64,000 nucleotides of DNA from Marinifilum flexuosum (GTDB lineage: Bacteria > Bacteroidota > Bacteroidia > Bacteroidales > Marinifilaceae). Position 1 is the first letter of the stretch. Each line of letters opens with the position of its first letter. The stretch spans positions 1,418,490 to 1,482,489 of the forward strand of contig NZ_RAPQ01000008.1 in the NCBI RefSeq assembly GCF_003610555.1, given 5' to 3'. The position numbers and the translations under genes were made by a program. Positions 52,848 to 62,521 of the stretch are shown here, one piece after another. Under the pieces are notes generated by a model. The model did not search any database. It saw nothing but the letters and a program-made list of their open reading frames with translations, and was not told the DNA's origin.

Positions 52848-55052
52848 TTAATTCAATTCGGAAAGTAAGTTGCGAACTTTAGCTACAGAATCTACTTTAT
52901 ATCTGGCCGCTGTATGTTTTAAGCCCACTTTAATGGTAACCGATGATTCTGGCAATTCTCTAAACATGTATTCATCTGTCCAATCATCGCCAATGGCCAA
53001 AATAAAATCAAAATTCTGATTTTGCAGGAATTGAAGTGATGCCATTCCTTTATTGATACCACCACTCTTTACTTCAATCACTTTATTGCCTTCCAATATT
53101 TCAAGATTGTGATTGGCAATCATGGTGGTCAACTCATCCTTAAGTTCGTTAGCTCTTAGTTCACCTTGTTCAGGTTCGGCTTTTCGAAAGTGCCATACTA
53201 AAGAATAGTTTTTCTCTTCAATGAAAGAACCTGGTGTTCTGTCAACAAAAGTTTCTAGAATAGGGCGTATGCTCGGTTTCCAGGTGTCATTTGCATTTGC
53301 AAGCATTTTCCAATCTTTGCCATACTTTTTAATCCAAACGCCATGTTCAACAATCAAGTTGATTTTATGACCTTCCAACCATGACTCTAAACTTTCTCTA
53401 TCTCGACCACTAATAACGGTAATTACATTTTTAGGGTCTTCTTCCAGTTTATAAAGAATTTTGTGTAATTCTTCATCAGGTTTTGCATCATTCGGGTTTT
53501 TCTTAAATCCTGTAAGTGTCCCATCATAGTCCAGGAATATAGATCTTTTTTGCGTACCTGCATATTCAGTTTTTATTTTCTCTAAAATGGAAGAGCTTAC
53601 TTTTTTTGCATATATAGAATTTTGAAGTTTCTCTACTTTTCGTAATGACTTTACAAACTCAGATGACCATTTGAAAACATCATAACGCTTGATTCTATCC
53701 TGTAAATAAATCATCCGTTCTCGTTGCTCATCCAAAGGCATTGTTAAAGCCTGATAAATGCTCTGTGCAATTTCTCCTGTGTTATTAGGGTTGATCATTA
53801 GAGCTTCTCCCATTTCTTTGGAAACACCAGCCATCTCACTCAAAATAATAACTCCAGTTCGGTTGGTACGTGAAGCCACATATTCTTTAGCTACCAAATT
53901 CATCCCATCTCTTACAGGAGTAACCAAAGCTACATCACATGAGCTATAAAGTTCAATTAGGCTTTCGAAAGGCATGGATCGATAGAAATACCAAACGGGC
54001 GTGTAATTAATACTGCCAAACCTACCATTTACGTTACCTACCAATTCCTCAACTTCACGTTTAAGGTTGATGTAGTGCTCAACCGTACCTCTCGAGGGAA
54101 CAGCCAACATGATTAAGGTAACTTTTCCAATAAATTCGGGATATTCTTCCAAAAACTTGGCAAATGCCTGCAGGCGGTTTGGAATACCTTTCGAATAATC
54201 TAATCTATCAATGGATAGAATAAGTTTTCTGTTTGGAGAAACAAGAAAGTACTTTTCCAATTCTCGATGCAACTTTGATTTCTCTTGCAAAGGTTTCTGA
54301 AAAGTTTGAGTGGCAGCATCTCTAAATTTGTCGTAGTCTATTCCCATTGGAAATGAATCAACTAAAATGATTCTATCTTCAATATGAATTTCATTAAAGG
54401 ATATTTCATACCCCATTAATCTGCGAACGCAGCTAAAGAAATGGCGTTGGTAATCGAAAGTATGAAAGCCAATTAAATCGGCACCAAGCATTCCCTGAAT
54501 TAGTTCTTTTCGCCATGGCAGTATTCTGAATACTTCGAATGATGGGAAGGGGATATGTAGAAAAAAACCAACCGTTACGCCAGGCTTCTTCGATTTAATC
54601 ATTTCCGGAACTAAAAGAAGCTGATAATCATGAATCCAAATGGTGTCTCCTTCTTCAATAGTTTCCAATGCTTTATCAGCAAATTTCTGATTTACCTTTA
54701 CAAAAGCATCCCAAAGCTGTGGCTCATAATCGATGTATTGGGCAAAGTAATGAAAAAGAGGCCAAATGGTTCTGTTACTAAAACCATCGTAGTACAAATC
54801 TATTTCTTCCTTCGACAGGTGAACGGAAACACAATCTTCTTCAACTAATTTTTCTTCAATATCTGTTTTTAAATTATCACCTAATTCATCGCTAGGTAAA
54901 CCTGGCCATCCAATCCATTTGCCATTATATTCTTTGTATACCGATCTCATACCAGTTGCCAGACCACCAACACTAGGTATCAGTTCGATATTGTCATTTT
55001 CTACGTTTATACTTACAGGAAGTCTGTTGGAGACAATGTGAATTCTATTCAT
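52848..55052 (-). CDS. Bifunctional trehalose-6-phosphate synthase/phosphatase (OtsA-OtsB fusion)
   Basis: 734 residues. The GT20 synthase domain (1-about 470) has 'SVGGLATGMRSVYKEY', 'IWIHDYQLLLVPEMI', 'GFFLHIPFPSFEVFR', 'SIDRLDYSKGIPNRL' and 'TPVRDGMNLVAKEYVASR'. The HAD phosphatase domain (about 490-734) has 'IFLDYDGTLTGF' (nucleophile Asp), 'VISGRDRESLESWL' and 'ILAIGDDWTDEYMF'. Makes trehalose from UDP-glucose and glucose-6-phosphate, an osmolyte fitting a marine habitat. Divergent from the GH15 gene across 245 bp. Confidence 0.93.
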   Translation of the reverse strand: MNRIHIVSNRLPVSINVENDNIELIPSVGGLATGMRSVYKEYNGKWIGWPGLPSDELGDNLKTDIEEKLVEEDCVSVHLSKEEIDLYYDGFSNRTIWPLFHYFAQYIDYEPQLWDAFVKVNQKFADKALETIEEGDTIWIHDYQLLLVPEMIKSKKPGVTVGFFLHIPFPSFEVFRILPWRKELIQGMLGADLIGFHTFDYQRHFFSCVRRLMGYEISFNEIHIEDRIILVDSFPMGIDYDKFRDAATQTFQKPLQEKSKLHRELEKYFLVSPNRKLILSIDRLDYSKGIPNRLQAFAKFLEEYPEFIGKVTLIMLAVPSRGTVEHYINLKREVEELVGNVNGRFGSINYTPVWYFYRSMPFESLIELYSSCDVALVTPVRDGMNLVAKEYVASRTNRTGVIILSEMAGVSKEMGEALMINPNNTGEIAQSIYQALTMPLDEQRERMIYLQDRIKRYDVFKWSSEFVKSLRKVEKLQNSIYAKKVSSSILEKIKTEYAGTQKRSIFLDYDGTLTGFKKNPNDAKPDEELHKILYKLEEDPKNVITVISGRDRESLESWLEGHKINLIVEHGVWIKKYGKDWKMLANANDTWKPSIRPILETFVDRTPGSFIEEKNYSLVWHFRKAEPEQGELRANELKDELTTMIANHNLEILEGNKVIEVKSGGINKGMASLQFLQNQNFDFILAIGDDWTDEYMFRELPESSVTIKVGLKHTAARYKVDSVAKVRNLLSELN

Positions 55053-55297
55053 AAAATGTGGTTTTTTATTTTGGTAGAAATGTTATTAATATTCGTGAAA
55101 AATCTCTATTTTCCGAATCATATCTAACGCAAACATTTAAAAATTAACAATTACTTAATGATGATATTATTCCAATAACATCAATATTCTTTCCTTAAGC
55201 GTTTGATTGTTTGTGTGTTTTGTGTTGTTGTGGATCTGTCAAAACAAAAATGGCTTGGCGGATCATATTTTGTTAAGCTCTAAAATAGTGATTTTTT

Positions 55298-57109
55298 ATG
55301 AAGAATTTAAATTATGGAATAATTGGTAATTGTCGAAGTGCTGCATTAATATCAGAAACAGGATCTTTGGATTGGGTTTGTTTACCTCAATTCGATTCTT
55401 CTGCGGCATTTGCTAAGATTTTGGATCAGGAAAAAGGAGGGAGCTTTGAAATTATTCCAGAAAACCTGTCAGAAATAAAGCAAGAATACCGATCTAAAAC
55501 CAATATATTAAAAACGAGATATGAATGTGTTGATGGTGTGTTTGAGGTATTGGATTTTATGCCGCGATACCTGACTGATAATAAGCAGTACTATGCACCG
55601 CCAGATGTGGTTCGTTTTTTTCGATTGGTATATGGAAAGCCATCATTTAGAATCAAATATAATCCAAAACTAGATTATGCCCGTAATCATACCGAGAACT
55701 TTATTTCGGAGGAAGGGTTCATAAAATCGTACACTACCAAAGGCAATTACGATTCTCTTTATCTGTATTCAAGTTTTGATAATGAGAATATATTGAATAG
55801 TGATTTGATTCATTTGGAGAAAAATGAATTTTGCTTGATGAGTTACGACCAAAAGCTTTTGGAACAAGACATTGAGCGAGTTTATTTAAAGTTGCAAAGA
55901 ACTAAAACTTACTGGCTGAATTGGAGTGAGAAAACAAAGTATTTACCCGAGTACAACGAACAGGTTACCAGAAGTGCATTGGTGCTGAAACTACTGAGCT
56001 ACCAGAAAAGTGGGGCAGTGTTGGCGGCTCTTACAACTTCCTTACCTGAAACCATTGGAGAGGTTCGCAATTGGGATTATCGCTTTTGTTGGATTCGTGA
56101 TGGGTCGATGGTGGTGAAGATTCTTACTCAATTGGGGCATTACAATGTAGCTAAGCGTTACCTAAAATTCATCATGGATATCTTACCTGAAAAGAATGAG
56201 AAGATTCAAATCATGTATGGAATTAATGGTGAAAAGAAGCTAACCGAATATGAACTGGAACACCTTTCGGGATATGAAAACTCGAAGCCAGTGCGAGTTG
56301 GGAATGCAGCCTATAAGCAAAAGCAAAACGATATTTATGGCATTTTGCTGGATCTGATTCATCAGCAATTTGAAACTTTTGAGAATTCCTTGGAACATAG
56401 TGAGGAACTCTGGACCATTGTTAGAAGCATAGTTAAAGTTGTTGAAGCAAACTGGAAAAAACCAGACCGAGGAATTTGGGAAATCCGAGGAAGAAGTTTG
56501 CATTTTACCTTCAGCAAGGTGATGTGTTGGGTGGCTTTCGATCGTGCGGTTAAAATTGCCAGCTTGCTCAAGCGCGATTATTATGTGGGAAAATGGAAGG
56601 TGCTAAGACATTCGGTTAAGGATGATATTTTAAAGAAAGCTTGGAGTAGAGAGAAAAAAGCTTTTACTCAACATTATGGATCATCAGACATGGATGCTTC
56701 AGTTTTGTTAATGGAAACTTACGGATTTATTGATGCGAAGGATCCTAAATTTAAATCAACGGTTCTTACCATTCAAAAAGAATTGGAGCACGATGGTTTA
56801 ATGTATCGATACAAGAATCAGGATGATTTCGGAACACCAAAATCTGCCTTTACCATTTGTTCCTTTTGGATGATTAATAGTTTGTTCAAAATCGGAAAGA
56901 AAAAAGAGGCAAGGGAAAAGTTCGAAAAGCTCCTGACTTATTCGAATCATTTGGGTTTGTTTGCCGAAGACATCGATTTTGCCACCAAACGCATGTTGGG
57001 GAACTTTCCTCAGGCCTATTCACATTTGGCCATAGTGGAAACGGCGCTCAACTTCTCAAATTTTCAAGCAGATGATGAGGAGAATTTACTGGATCAGTTA
57101 ACGAGCTAA
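55298..57109 (+). CDS. Glycoside hydrolase family 15 protein (glucoamylase/trehalase-like)
   Basis: 603 residues, cytosolic (no signal). N-terminal beta-sandwich ('LNYGIIGNCRSAALISETGS', 'LDWVCLPQFDSSAAFAKIL') and a C-terminal (alpha/alpha)6 barrel with 'GEVRNWDYRFCWIRDGSMVV' (general acid area) and 'KSAFTICSFWMINSLFKIG'. GH15 members hydrolyse alpha-1,4 glucans or, in some bacteria and archaea, trehalose. Being divergent from the trehalose synthesis gene supports trehalase or a linked glucan role; not proved by sequence. Terminator at 57131-57175. Confidence 0.88.
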   Translation: MKNLNYGIIGNCRSAALISETGSLDWVCLPQFDSSAAFAKILDQEKGGSFEIIPENLSEIKQEYRSKTNILKTRYECVDGVFEVLDFMPRYLTDNKQYYAPPDVVRFFRLVYGKPSFRIKYNPKLDYARNHTENFISEEGFIKSYTTKGNYDSLYLYSSFDNENILNSDLIHLEKNEFCLMSYDQKLLEQDIERVYLKLQRTKTYWLNWSEKTKYLPEYNEQVTRSALVLKLLSYQKSGAVLAALTTSLPETIGEVRNWDYRFCWIRDGSMVVKILTQLGHYNVAKRYLKFIMDILPEKNEKIQIMYGINGEKKLTEYELEHLSGYENSKPVRVGNAAYKQKQNDIYGILLDLIHQQFETFENSLEHSEELWTIVRSIVKVVEANWKKPDRGIWEIRGRSLHFTFSKVMCWVAFDRAVKIASLLKRDYYVGKWKVLRHSVKDDILKKAWSREKKAFTQHYGSSDMDASVLLMETYGFIDAKDPKFKSTVLTIQKELEHDGLMYRYKNQDDFGTPKSAFTICSFWMINSLFKIGKKKEAREKFEKLLTYSNHLGLFAEDIDFATKRMLGNFPQAYSHLAIVETALNFSNFQADDEENLLDQLTS

Positions 57110-57130
57110 GAAAGTAAGAATATATAGAAT

Positions 57131-57175
57131 AAACAGCATCAGGTAAAAGCAATTACTTGGTGCTGTTTTGTTTTT
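57131..57175 (+). terminator. Terminator of the GH15 gene
   Basis: AAACAGCA-loop-TGCTGTTT followed by TGTTTTTAT. Confidence 0.7.
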
Positions 57176-57225
57176 ATACCATTTAAATATTAAAATGTGC
57201 TGGTATAATGCCGAATATTCAAAGT

Positions 57226-57253
57226 GCCTTTAGAAGTGAAACGCACTAAAGGC
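57226..57253. repeat. Hairpin between converging genes
   Basis: GCCTTTAG (57226-57233) and CTAAAGGC (57246-57253), 12-nt loop; weak T run. Possible minus-strand terminator for the small HTH gene or back-up for GH15. Confidence 0.4.
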
Positions 57254-57283
57254 TCATTTTGAGTAGTAATCGGTATAGAATAT

Positions 57284-57655
57284 TTAGCTCTTAAGCAATG
57301 TAATCACCTCTTTTAAGGTTTTATTTTCATTCTCGAGCAATTCTAGTTTTCTTTTAAGTTCATCCATTTCTTTATGAATATCCTTTATTTCAATACCTTT
57401 TTGTTTGGCCTGTATGCTTTGAATTTCTTTTTCAAGATGATTGGCAATTTCCTGAAAAAGATTCCACTTTAAGGCTTTGCAAATACTCCAAAGTCGATTT
57501 ACCTGTAAGCTATTACGATATAGTTGTTGGTGTAATGAAGTTGGTGTAAGATGAATGTCTTTGGCTAATGAAGATACTGGGAGGTGAGTTTCCTTTAAAC
57601 GTATACGAATCGTTCTTTGAATATCAAAGGGTACTTTATCTGGATTTTTAGGCAT
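57284..57655 (-). CDS. Small HTH-like protein with C-terminal coiled coil
   Basis: 123 residues from MPKNPDKV. The middle reads as a helix-turn-helix ('SSLAKDIHLTPTSLHQQLYR', then 'NRLWSICKALKWNLFQEIA') like small Bacteroidota XRE-type regulators; the last 55 residues are a leucine heptad coiled coil ('EMDELKRKLELLENENKTL'). Start: the frame is open for 80 codons further upstream, but that part is AT-driven hydrophobic nonsense (Phe/Ile/Leu) and the conserved-looking part begins at the ATG at 57655. Upstream there are alternating ACCTA/TAGGT boxes that could be its own binding sites. Confidence 0.7.
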   Translation of the reverse strand: MPKNPDKVPFDIQRTIRIRLKETHLPVSSLAKDIHLTPTSLHQQLYRNSLQVNRLWSICKALKWNLFQEIANHLEKEIQSIQAKQKGIEIKDIHKEMDELKRKLELLENENKTLKEVITLLKS

Positions 57656-57986
57656 TTTACAAAGGATTTGGTTGATAAATTGCTGAACACTACTAAAGTT
57701 AGGGGATATTTTTTGTAAAATCAATAAGGAAATAAGTGTAATAGATAAAAATATTTTATGAATACCTAAAAAAATAGGTGTAATACTATAAAAAGTAGGT
57801 TTAAAAAATATAATTATATGTAAACAACCTAAAAATATATTTAAAAAACCAAAATAAATAATTAAAAAGCATATAAACATCTGTAAAATACACAAATATG
57901 AACTTGATTTATAGCATTAGTCCATATTTCTAGTCTGAATTATTTAGAGTTTAGATGACAGGAGGTAGATAACTATCAAAATAAAA
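57656..57986 (-). promoter_or_regulatory. AT-rich upstream region with alternating ACCTA/TAGGT boxes
   Basis: Contains ACCTA-AAAAAA-TAGGT (57764-57779, perfect inverted repeat), a GTAGGTTTA box near 57795 and TAAACAACCTA near 57821-57831 that pairs with it. Four boxes in alternating orientation upstream of a small HTH gene suggest an autoregulatory operator, but the extreme A/T bias weakens this. Confidence 0.35.
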
Positions 57987-58013
57987 AGAGCTTGCCGAAT
58001 ATCAACAAGCTCT
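57987..58013 (-). terminator. Terminator of the large BNR protein gene
   Basis: AGAGCTTG-loop-CAAGCTCT followed on the minus strand by TTTTATTTTG; 27 bp past the stop. Confidence 0.85.
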
Positions 58014-58039
58014 ACTACTACAATCTGATTAGCTATAGT

Positions 58040-61000
58040 TTATTTTACCAGCAGTTTTCCTTTGTAAATCTTTTCTCCTTGTAATTTAATGATATGAATG
58101 CCTGGTTTCAATTGCTCTCGATTAATGGTTACATTATTTCCTGTTATGTTTTCGATTATGCGTACTACTTTGCCACTGGCATCAACCACAATTAATCGGT
58201 ACTTCTGGTTGCTTTGATTTGGAAATTCCAACTTGCTTTGATCCACCATAGGGTTAGGATAGATTCTTAAATCTTCAATCGCATTGTCTGCAATGTCGTC
58301 ATCAATACCAACAGGCTGACCTCCTACATTTATGGCCGTTGTAATGGTTTGTGTGTCTTCTCCAACGGCATTTGCAACTGTAAGGCTAACGCTATAAGTT
58401 CCTTCTTGATTATAGCTGATGTTTGTTGGATTTTTCTCTGTTGAATTTGCGGGTGTTCCTCCTTCAAAATTCCAATTCCAACTGTTGATTCCATCACCAA
58501 TCGATCGGCTTGTAAAATTGGTGGTTTCACCTGCTTGAAGTTGACTATTTTCGATTCCGATGAGAGCTTGTGGGGCAGAACCGCTAAAATCAATGTTGCC
58601 GGTAAAGGCGCCGTTGCCATGTGTTCCTATGGCAACAAAACCATCGCGTCGACTTTTAACCATTGCTGATATTGTTGTTCCAATTAAATTACCCGCTTCT
58701 TGAGTCCAAACAATTGGATTGGCATTTAAGTTATCGGTTTTGTAAAGACCGGTACTTGTTCCTGCAAAATAAAGGGTTGTGGTTGGTGTTGGCATAATAG
58801 ATACTGAACGAACCGAAGGACCATCACCATCAGGATTTCCATTTTCTTCCAAATTACCACTAACTGCAGTCCAACTATCTCCTTTATCGGTAGAATGATA
58901 GATGCTTTCTATTTTGTAATTGGAGAATGCCACCATTACTTCATCAGCGTTTAAAGGATTTACCGCTATGGATATCACATTGCCCTCAGGCATATTGGAA
59001 TCTGTAATATCTACTCTTTCTGCCTCGCTTGAATTGGCTTTGTCAATTCTATATACTTTTCCATTACTAGTTCCATAGTACAGCGTATTTGCAGGGTAGG
59101 TAGAAGTGGTAAGTGCACTAACTGTTCCAGTAACCTCCGAAATATCTAATTTCTCCCAATTTACTGTCGCTTTATCGTTGCTTAGCTTAGGAATTTCGAA
59201 GATGTTAAGATTTCTCCAAATAAATTGGCCTGCGGCGTAATACATTAGTTTGTGATTGTTGGCATCAATTACAAATGGATTAATGAATAATTGTCCTTCT
59301 GCTCCGTCAGGATCCACTCTTGTAAAGTAATAATTGTCTTCATCATATACATTGTCTTCTAGGTATGTTGTTCCATTTTGCGATGAGGAGATAATTGTAT
59401 TGCCATTGTTGTTTATACTACAGAAACTTCCATCTCCCGATCCCCACCTTATCCAATCGGTTGTTGCATTTGCATTATCTGCAATCCATGTTCCATTGTC
59501 TTGAAATCCCGATATGAGGGTGGTTCTGTCAATATTGTCATGATCAATTGCAATGGTGTATGATTGTGTGGTTAAGTATCCATTGTTTAGCAATTCCCAG
59601 TCTACAGGTTTATTATTTTCAGGTGTATTTTCATTGTCATCTTCAATTCCAGAATCATTGGTCTGCATAAAGTTATTGGTAATGCTAACGCCGCCATCAT
59701 GGCCACATAGCACGGTATTGTCATCAATAAAAGCTAATGCATGTAAATCAGCATGATGATTGTCGTATTGACTCACATCATTTTCTGTGGAATATCCACC
59801 AATCCAATAAGTGTTGGAATTGTTTGTGATGCCATCGCTGACAGGAGAAGCTTTTGTTGCAAATGCGTCATCAGAGCGAAACAGGTTAGTTCCACCAATG
59901 AATACAACATTCTCGTTGGTTGGCGATACTTTAATCACCATGTTGTAAGAATTTTGCGAATTATATCCATTTACTTCGCGATCACCTTCATCCCTATCAG
60001 GTAAATTTTGTGAACGATCGACCCAATTTGCGGGGCTTGGTTCACTAGAATCATAAGTTAATTTCCAAAAACTATGATCTTGAAATCCATCTCCGCTTGT
60101 TCGTGCTAGTATGTATACAATATCCTTGCTTGTATTGCTTGGTGCGTGTGCCAAAACAATCCTATCATAGGACGAAGGAAATCCTTCTGGGTTTATATTT
60201 TCCCAAGTAGTAGCTCCACTATCTTTTCGCCAGATACCTCCATTTTTATCACCTCCTGAACTAATGCTGGCATACTTAGTGCCATCAGGAGTACAAATTA
60301 CATCGGTGTAAGCCGCATAATTAGGATCGGTAGAATTAAAAGATTCTATTTCGCGAGTCCATGTGCTACCTTGATTCTTCGAAATATAAATTGCACCATA
60401 AGTAGCAGCATATACATCTCCATTGTTAGGATCTACGCATATATTCCAGCAGATGTCGAAAAAACGATCAAAAGAAGCAAAAGTATTTTCGGCAGTACTA
60501 GGTAAAAGATCCCAGGTATCGCCATTATTTGTAGACTTAAATATTCCGTTTCCAGCGTAGAATGCTCCATCTTCGCTAGCGCTACCTAAATATTCTCCCG
60601 TAGTATAATACCAAATGTTTTGTGAACCACTTCTTGGATCCTGAGCAATGGCTGTAACGCTTGGGTGGTCATCCAAGTCTGTTGTTCTGATCCAAGAAAC
60701 ACCTCTGTCTGTTGATTTCCACATTCCTCCGGTAACTCCACCTGCCAATATTGTATTGCCAGATGGGTTGCTAATGTCAACTGCCAAAGCTCTTGTTCTA
60801 CCTCCAACATTGCGAGGGCCACTTGTTTGATAGCTAACTTCATCTGCTTTTAAATTGTTTTGTAATTTTGATTTTGCAGAAAGAACATATCTTTTTTCCA
60901 GTAGTTTAATGTTGTTGGGAATTTTACCCGTAATAGGATTCTTAAGCTGATTGTATTCAAACTCTTGTCTTCTTATTGGATCATCAGAAAAGTTGTATTT

Positions 61001-61186
61001 CCCGGCTCTGCGATCAGCAATTTTAGATAGCTTGCTTTTGTTTACATTTCTGTTTGTAATATTTTGGAATGTTTTCTTGCTGATGACAATGTTTTGTACT
61101 TTTTCTTCCTTCTTCTTTTCTTTGTTTTCTGCAAATACAGTACAACTGAGTATAGAGATCGCTATAATAATTAACAAATTCTTCAT
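58040..61186 (-). CDS. Large secreted BNR/Asp-box propeller protein with PKD domain and T9SS sorting signal
   Basis: 1048 residues. Signal peptide ('LLIIIAISILSCTVFA'); a basic propeptide-like region; a beta-propeller with repeated Asp boxes (S-x-D/N-x-G-x-x-W: 'STDRGVSW', 'STNNGDTW', 'SKNQGSTW', 'STDKGDSW') as in sialidase-fold/sortilin-like proteins, from 'GPRNVGGRTRALAVD' on; a PKD domain (about 870-955, 'SWNWNFEGGTPANST'); and a C-terminal type A T9SS sorting domain ('IYPNPMVDQSKLEFP' to 'KIYKGKLLVK', last about 85 residues). It is exported by the type IX system and attached to or released from the cell surface. No catalytic residues of sialidases are evident; likely binding or structural. 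Paralogue begins at 62522. Confidence 0.9.
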   Translation of the reverse strand: MKNLLIIIAISILSCTVFAENKEKKKEEKVQNIVISKKTFQNITNRNVNKSKLSKIADRRAGKYNFSDDPIRRQEFEYNQLKNPITGKIPNNIKLLEKRYVLSAKSKLQNNLKADEVSYQTSGPRNVGGRTRALAVDISNPSGNTILAGGVTGGMWKSTDRGVSWIRTTDLDDHPSVTAIAQDPRSGSQNIWYYTTGEYLGSASEDGAFYAGNGIFKSTNNGDTWDLLPSTAENTFASFDRFFDICWNICVDPNNGDVYAATYGAIYISKNQGSTWTREIESFNSTDPNYAAYTDVICTPDGTKYASISSGGDKNGGIWRKDSGATTWENINPEGFPSSYDRIVLAHAPSNTSKDIVYILARTSGDGFQDHSFWKLTYDSSEPSPANWVDRSQNLPDRDEGDREVNGYNSQNSYNMVIKVSPTNENVVFIGGTNLFRSDDAFATKASPVSDGITNNSNTYWIGGYSTENDVSQYDNHHADLHALAFIDDNTVLCGHDGGVSITNNFMQTNDSGIEDDNENTPENNKPVDWELLNNGYLTTQSYTIAIDHDNIDRTTLISGFQDNGTWIADNANATTDWIRWGSGDGSFCSINNNGNTIISSSQNGTTYLEDNVYDEDNYYFTRVDPDGAEGQLFINPFVIDANNHKLMYYAAGQFIWRNLNIFEIPKLSNDKATVNWEKLDISEVTGTVSALTTSTYPANTLYYGTSNGKVYRIDKANSSEAERVDITDSNMPEGNVISIAVNPLNADEVMVAFSNYKIESIYHSTDKGDSWTAVSGNLEENGNPDGDGPSVRSVSIMPTPTTTLYFAGTSTGLYKTDNLNANPIVWTQEAGNLIGTTISAMVKSRRDGFVAIGTHGNGAFTGNIDFSGSAPQALIGIENSQLQAGETTNFTSRSIGDGINSWNWNFEGGTPANSTEKNPTNISYNQEGTYSVSLTVANAVGEDTQTITTAINVGGQPVGIDDDIADNAIEDLRIYPNPMVDQSKLEFPNQSNQKYRLIVVDASGKVVRIIENITGNNVTINREQLKPGIHIIKLQGEKIYKGKLLVK

Positions 61187-61317
61187 TGTATACAGTGTTT
61201 ATTCAGCACTCAAACAATTAGGTGCAGTTCAACTTTTTAATTTTAGTAGTACCCAGCAAAAGAGATTGTTTGCATTAGTGTGAGAGGAGAAGAAAAATAC
61301 CTTTAATGTAAGAGTTC

Positions 61318-61710
61318 TTATTTGAGTTCAATAAGTTTTAGAGATGTATTATTATTCATACCGGTGACTTGTGAAATGACACAAGAAATGTTTTTTTGAT
61401 TTTTAATTTCTTTTAAGTGTTCATCTGATATGTTCAATTCAATTTCTTGATTTACATGAAAAGAAATTGAGAATCCAGCTCCGTATCCATGAATTTTTAC
61501 AATTTTAGCTTTTATGGAACTGCTATCAATAAATAATTCAATATCAGTAACTGATAAGTAACAAGTAGCTGGTGCTATTTGTTGATGAGTTTTGTCTTTT
61601 TTTTCAGGGTTGGACAAAGGAGAGGTTTTTTCTGAATTCGCAATAGGTTTAGAAGTATTGCATCCAGAAAGAAAGATTACAAATAAAAATATACAATATA
61701 CGTTCTTCAT
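61318..61710 (-). CDS. Small lipoprotein of unknown function
   Basis: 130 residues. Lipoprotein signal 'IFLFVIFLSGCNTS'. A Pro/Lys/Ser linker is followed by a compact beta-like domain ('CYLSVTDIELFIDSSSIKAKI', split here; 'GYGAGFSISFHVNQEIELNIS'). Cys pairs may form a disulfide. It lies upstream of the large BNR gene on the same strand (131-bp gap). Family not recognised. Confidence 0.65.
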   Translation of the reverse strand: MKNVYCIFLFVIFLSGCNTSKPIANSEKTSPLSNPEKKDKTHQQIAPATCYLSVTDIELFIDSSSIKAKIVKIHGYGAGFSISFHVNQEIELNISDEHLKEIKNQKNISCVISQVTGMNNNTSLKLIELK

Positions 61711-62034
61711 AACTGATTTATTTGACTGATTCGATATAAGTTACAAAAAAGATTGCATTTTCGGGAATAGACAAATCTAAATGTTGATATGCTTGAAATT
61801 GAGAAGTTATAGTGCTTGGTGTGATTATTTAGTTAAATGGGGGAATGAGGTGGATTTAAATTTTGAATGAAAAAATGTAATTGTACAATATTTATACTGC
61901 TTATATATTCTTTGTTGAAATTTTATATATCCTGTATTGTTATTATATTTATTTCCTCTTTTTGAAAAAATAATTTAATACAGCTATATGGTATTGATGT
62001 TTAGTTAGATTTGAAACTTATTTAAATTACACCT
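61711..62034. other. AT-rich intergenic region between divergent lipoprotein genes
   Basis: 324 bp, no gene. A TAGATTTG box at 62006-62013 is a likely minus-7 element for the plus-strand lipoprotein gene (leader about 15 nt); no clear -33 box. Nothing else noted. Confidence 0.4.
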
Positions 62035-62469
62035 ATGAGAACTATAATTCTAAATATAATCTTGATAATGCTATTCTTTGGATGTGCAACGAAGAACAAA
62101 TTAAGTGAAAAGCTTAATGAAAGTGACCAGATCACTTATCAGCATTTTGCTAAAGATAAGTTTGGAGAGGAAGTTGAGTTTACATTTAATTCTGACAAAA
62201 GTTATGTGATTTGTGAGAAATTAAACTCCAAATTACAATCTAATCCAAATCAGTTAAAAGAGTTTTTTGTATATGATATTATAAATGGACTTACCATTTA
62301 TGAAGATAAGATTGCCAATGCAAAGATCGAATGGCATAACAAAACACAACTTCTAATTACCATGCAGAGAGGATATATAACAAATCCGAAAGATACAGGG
62401 AAATGGACTTATGTGTTTGATTTAATATCAAAGAAAAAAATAACTGAAACAGTGAAAGATAAGAAATAA
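62035..62469 (+). CDS. Small lipoprotein of unknown function
   Basis: 144 residues. Lipoprotein signal 'NIILIMLFFGCATKN'. Mature part alternates strands ('DKFGEEVEFTFNSDKSYVI', 'IEWHNKTQLLITMQRGY', 'KWTYVFDLISKKK') as in small beta-sandwich lipoproteins. 52 bp ahead of the second large BNR gene, so likely co-transcribed with it. Family not recognised. Confidence 0.65.
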   Translation: MRTIILNIILIMLFFGCATKNKLSEKLNESDQITYQHFAKDKFGEEVEFTFNSDKSYVICEKLNSKLQSNPNQLKEFFVYDIINGLTIYEDKIANAKIEWHNKTQLLITMQRGYITNPKDTGKWTYVFDLISKKKITETVKDKK

Positions 62470-62521
62470 CTAATTAACCAATTAATTAACAAACCAAATC
62501 ACTAATTAACTTTAAAAGTTT

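Noticed and set aside
57656-57895. N-terminal 80-residue hydrophobic extension of the small HTH protein
   Set aside because: Phe/Ile/Leu-only composition from A/T-rich DNA that carries repeated boxes; the ATG at 57655 is the better start.
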